Shown: piece after piece, positions 62,895 to 64,000 of the stretch | How positions within the stretch are numbered: the stretch's first letter is position 1 | Layout: every line of letters begins with the position of its first letter | Assembly: GCA_964438975.1 (NCBI GenBank) | Contig: CAYTMU010000001.1 | Coordinates: 124,001 to 188,000 of the forward strand | Reading direction: 5' to 3' | Source: Chryseosolibacter sp964438975 | Lineage (GTDB): Bacteria > Bacteroidota > Bacteroidia > Cytophagales > Cyclobacteriaceae | DNA: 64,000 nt | Made by a program: the position numbers and the translations under genes | Notes under the pieces: generated by a model | Told to the model about the DNA's origin: nothing | What the model saw: only the letters and a program-made list of their open reading frames with translations | Database searches by the model: none

Positions 62895-64000
62895 ATGTCA
62901 ACTAAGCGAGACTATTACGATATACTCGGGGTGAGCAAGAGCGCCACGCCAGAAGAAATCAAAAAAGCTTACCGGAAGGTTGCCATCAAATTCCATCCTG
63001 ATAAGAATCCGGGCAATAAAGAAGCGGAGGAAAAATTCAAGGAAGCAGCAGAGGCATACGAAGTATTAAGCGACACGGAGAAGAAGGCACATTATGACCG
63101 GTTTGGTCATTCCCGTGCGGGCGCCGGCTACGGTTCCCATACGATGAACATGGACGATATCTTCAGCCAGTTCGGTGATATCTTCGGTGGGGGAAGTCCG
63201 TTTGACAGCTTCTTCGGAGGAGGCGGTGCGACACGCGGAGGGAAACGTCAACGGAAAGGCTCGAATCTTCGCATAAAGTTGAAAATGGGCCTCGATGAAA
63301 TCGCTGAGGGTGTCGAAAAGAAGATCAAGGTTCACCGCATGGTCCACGCCGAAGGCGTCTCTTTCAAGACATGCACAACTTGCCAGGGTACCGGCCAGGT
63401 AAGGAAGGTCGTTAATACCATGCTCGGGCAGATGGTTTCATCATCCACATGTCCATCCTGTGATGGCTCGGGTCAGATCGTCGACAAGCGACCTCCCGGT
63501 GTGGATAGCTCCGGCCTGGTCTCCAAAGAAGAAGTGATAACCGTCCGAATTCCTGCCGGTGTTTCCGATGGGATGCAACTGTCGATGGCAGGTAAGGGCA
63601 ACGAAGCCCCTGGAGGTGGTATTGCAGGCGATCTGCTGATCCTGGTAGAGGAGGTCGAAGACCCAGTGCTCAAGCGCGATGGCAACAATATCATCTATGA
63701 CCTCTACATCAGCTTCGTCGATGCCGCCTTGGGCACTTCGGCGGAGGTACCGGCAATTGGCGGAAGAGTGAAAATCAAGATCGAAGCTGGCACACAGAGC
63801 GGCAAGGTGCTCAGGTTGCGCGGGAAGGGTCTGAAAGACATAAATGGATACGAAACCGGCGACCAGCTGATCTATGTGAACGTCTGGACACCGAAAAAAC
63901 TTACTGCGGAGGAACGTACGAAGCTGGAAAGCCTGCGAGATTCACCCAATTTCGAACCGCGGCCCGATGCCAATGAAAAGGGCTTTTTTGAACGAATGAA
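62895..64000 (+). CDS. dnaJ: Chaperone DnaJ lacking zinc centre I, 3' truncated by window
   Basis: 368 residues are visible and the frame runs off the window. The J domain has HPD at 34-36, followed by a Gly/Phe-rich region ('FGDIFGGGSPFDSFFGGGG'). The zinc-finger domain has only two of the four CxxCxGxG motifs: C160/C163 ('CTTCQGTG') and C186/C189 ('CPSCDGSG'). The first motif is replaced by 'VHRMVHAEGVSF' and the fourth by 'KRPPGVDSSGLVSKE', so zinc centre I is absent while centre II is intact. The C-terminal domains ('VRIPAGVSDGMQLSMAGKGN') are normal. grpE precedes it. It is otherwise full DnaJ, not CbpA. Confidence 0.94.
   Translation, partial: MSTKRDYYDILGVSKSATPEEIKKAYRKVAIKFHPDKNPGNKEAEEKFKEAAEAYEVLSDTEKKAHYDRFGHSRAGAGYGSHTMNMDDIFSQFGDIFGGGSPFDSFFGGGGATRGGKRQRKGSNLRIKLKMGLDEIAEGVEKKIKVHRMVHAEGVSFKTCTTCQGTGQVRKVVNTMLGQMVSSSTCPSCDGSGQIVDKRPPGVDSSGLVSKEEVITVRIPAGVSDGMQLSMAGKGNEAPGGGIAGDLLILVEEVEDPVLKRDGNNIIYDLYISFVDAALGTSAEVPAIGGRVKIKIEAGTQSGKVLRLRGKGLKDINGYETGDQLIYVNVWTPKKLTAEERTKLESLRDSPNFEPRPDANEKGFFERM

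Overview
The window is a contiguous piece (one 100-N assembly gap) of a chromosome from the phylum Bacteroidota, most likely an aerobic member of the Cytophagales. The evidence is a full-length SprA (type IX secretion/gliding translocon) between ruvA and gcvH, BshA of bacillithiol synthesis, a 'BT_3928-type' DoxX protein next to DUF1599, a DUF4292 lipoprotein, WG repeats, and several promoters with the Bacteroidota -7 box TAnnTTTG. Base composition looks even. I see no tRNA, rRNA, CRISPR array, insertion sequence or prophage, so this is a core-genome region. No gene-free stretch exceeds 300 bases. The order of several blocks (hpt-adk-obg, maeB-ruvA-sprA-gcvH, DUF1599/folP/cdaA, flippase-nucleotidyltransferase-TPR-DUF4292-EnvC) is what I would expect of this phylum from memory.

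Layout. 1-2965: tail of a beta-lactamase-fold hydrolase, bshA, membrane fatty acid hydroxylase. 3080-6411: three-gene VWA / MoxR-like AAA / AlbA_2 operon. 6528-8295: PIN-PhoH ATPase and a small conserved protein. 8307-12546 (minus): sucD, then two paralogous secreted FecR-like proteins behind a CHASE2 membrane sensor that has no output domain. 12604-17028: MeaB, a BtuF-like lipoprotein, a WG-repeat protein. 17031-20015 (minus): FloA, NfeD, ProS. 20162-22810: a Trp/Tyr/Asn-rich secreted protein and a FadL-type porin. 22800-24976 (minus): aroK, DoxX fusion, DUF1599, facing folP and cdaA. After the gap: a small membrane protein, then kbl and a 96/89-residue protein on minus, facing a threonine-dehydrogenase-like gene. 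30169-37194: enoyl-CoA hydratase, flippase, nucleotidyltransferase, TPR protein, DUF4292 lipoprotein, EnvC-like protein. 37377-40511: tatA, gatA, LysM transglycosylase. 40571-51358: maeB, ruvA, sprA, gcvH. 51451-58883: lipA, small lipoprotein, M28 peptidase (minus), gcvP, a CxxC secreted protein, sdaA. 58933-64000: M42-like peptidase, hpt, adk, obg, grpE and dnaJ (cut by the window end).

How the genes work together. Threonine to glycine (TDH-like, Kbl), glycine cleavage (GcvH, GcvP, plus LipA making the lipoyl group of GcvH) and serine deamination (SdaA) form a dispersed amino-acid catabolic set. SucD, malic enzyme and MeaB connect to the TCA cycle and propionyl-CoA. Envelope genes are many: SprA, TatA, EnvC-like activator, LysM transglycosylase, FloA/NfeD, CdaA, FadL-like porin.

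The most noteworthy items are the CHASE2/FecR-like cluster without an effector domain, the VWA-AAA-AlbA_2 operon, a DnaJ that has lost zinc centre I, and a perfect 21-bp palindrome before grpE-dnaJ. None of these is proven here to be a new system.
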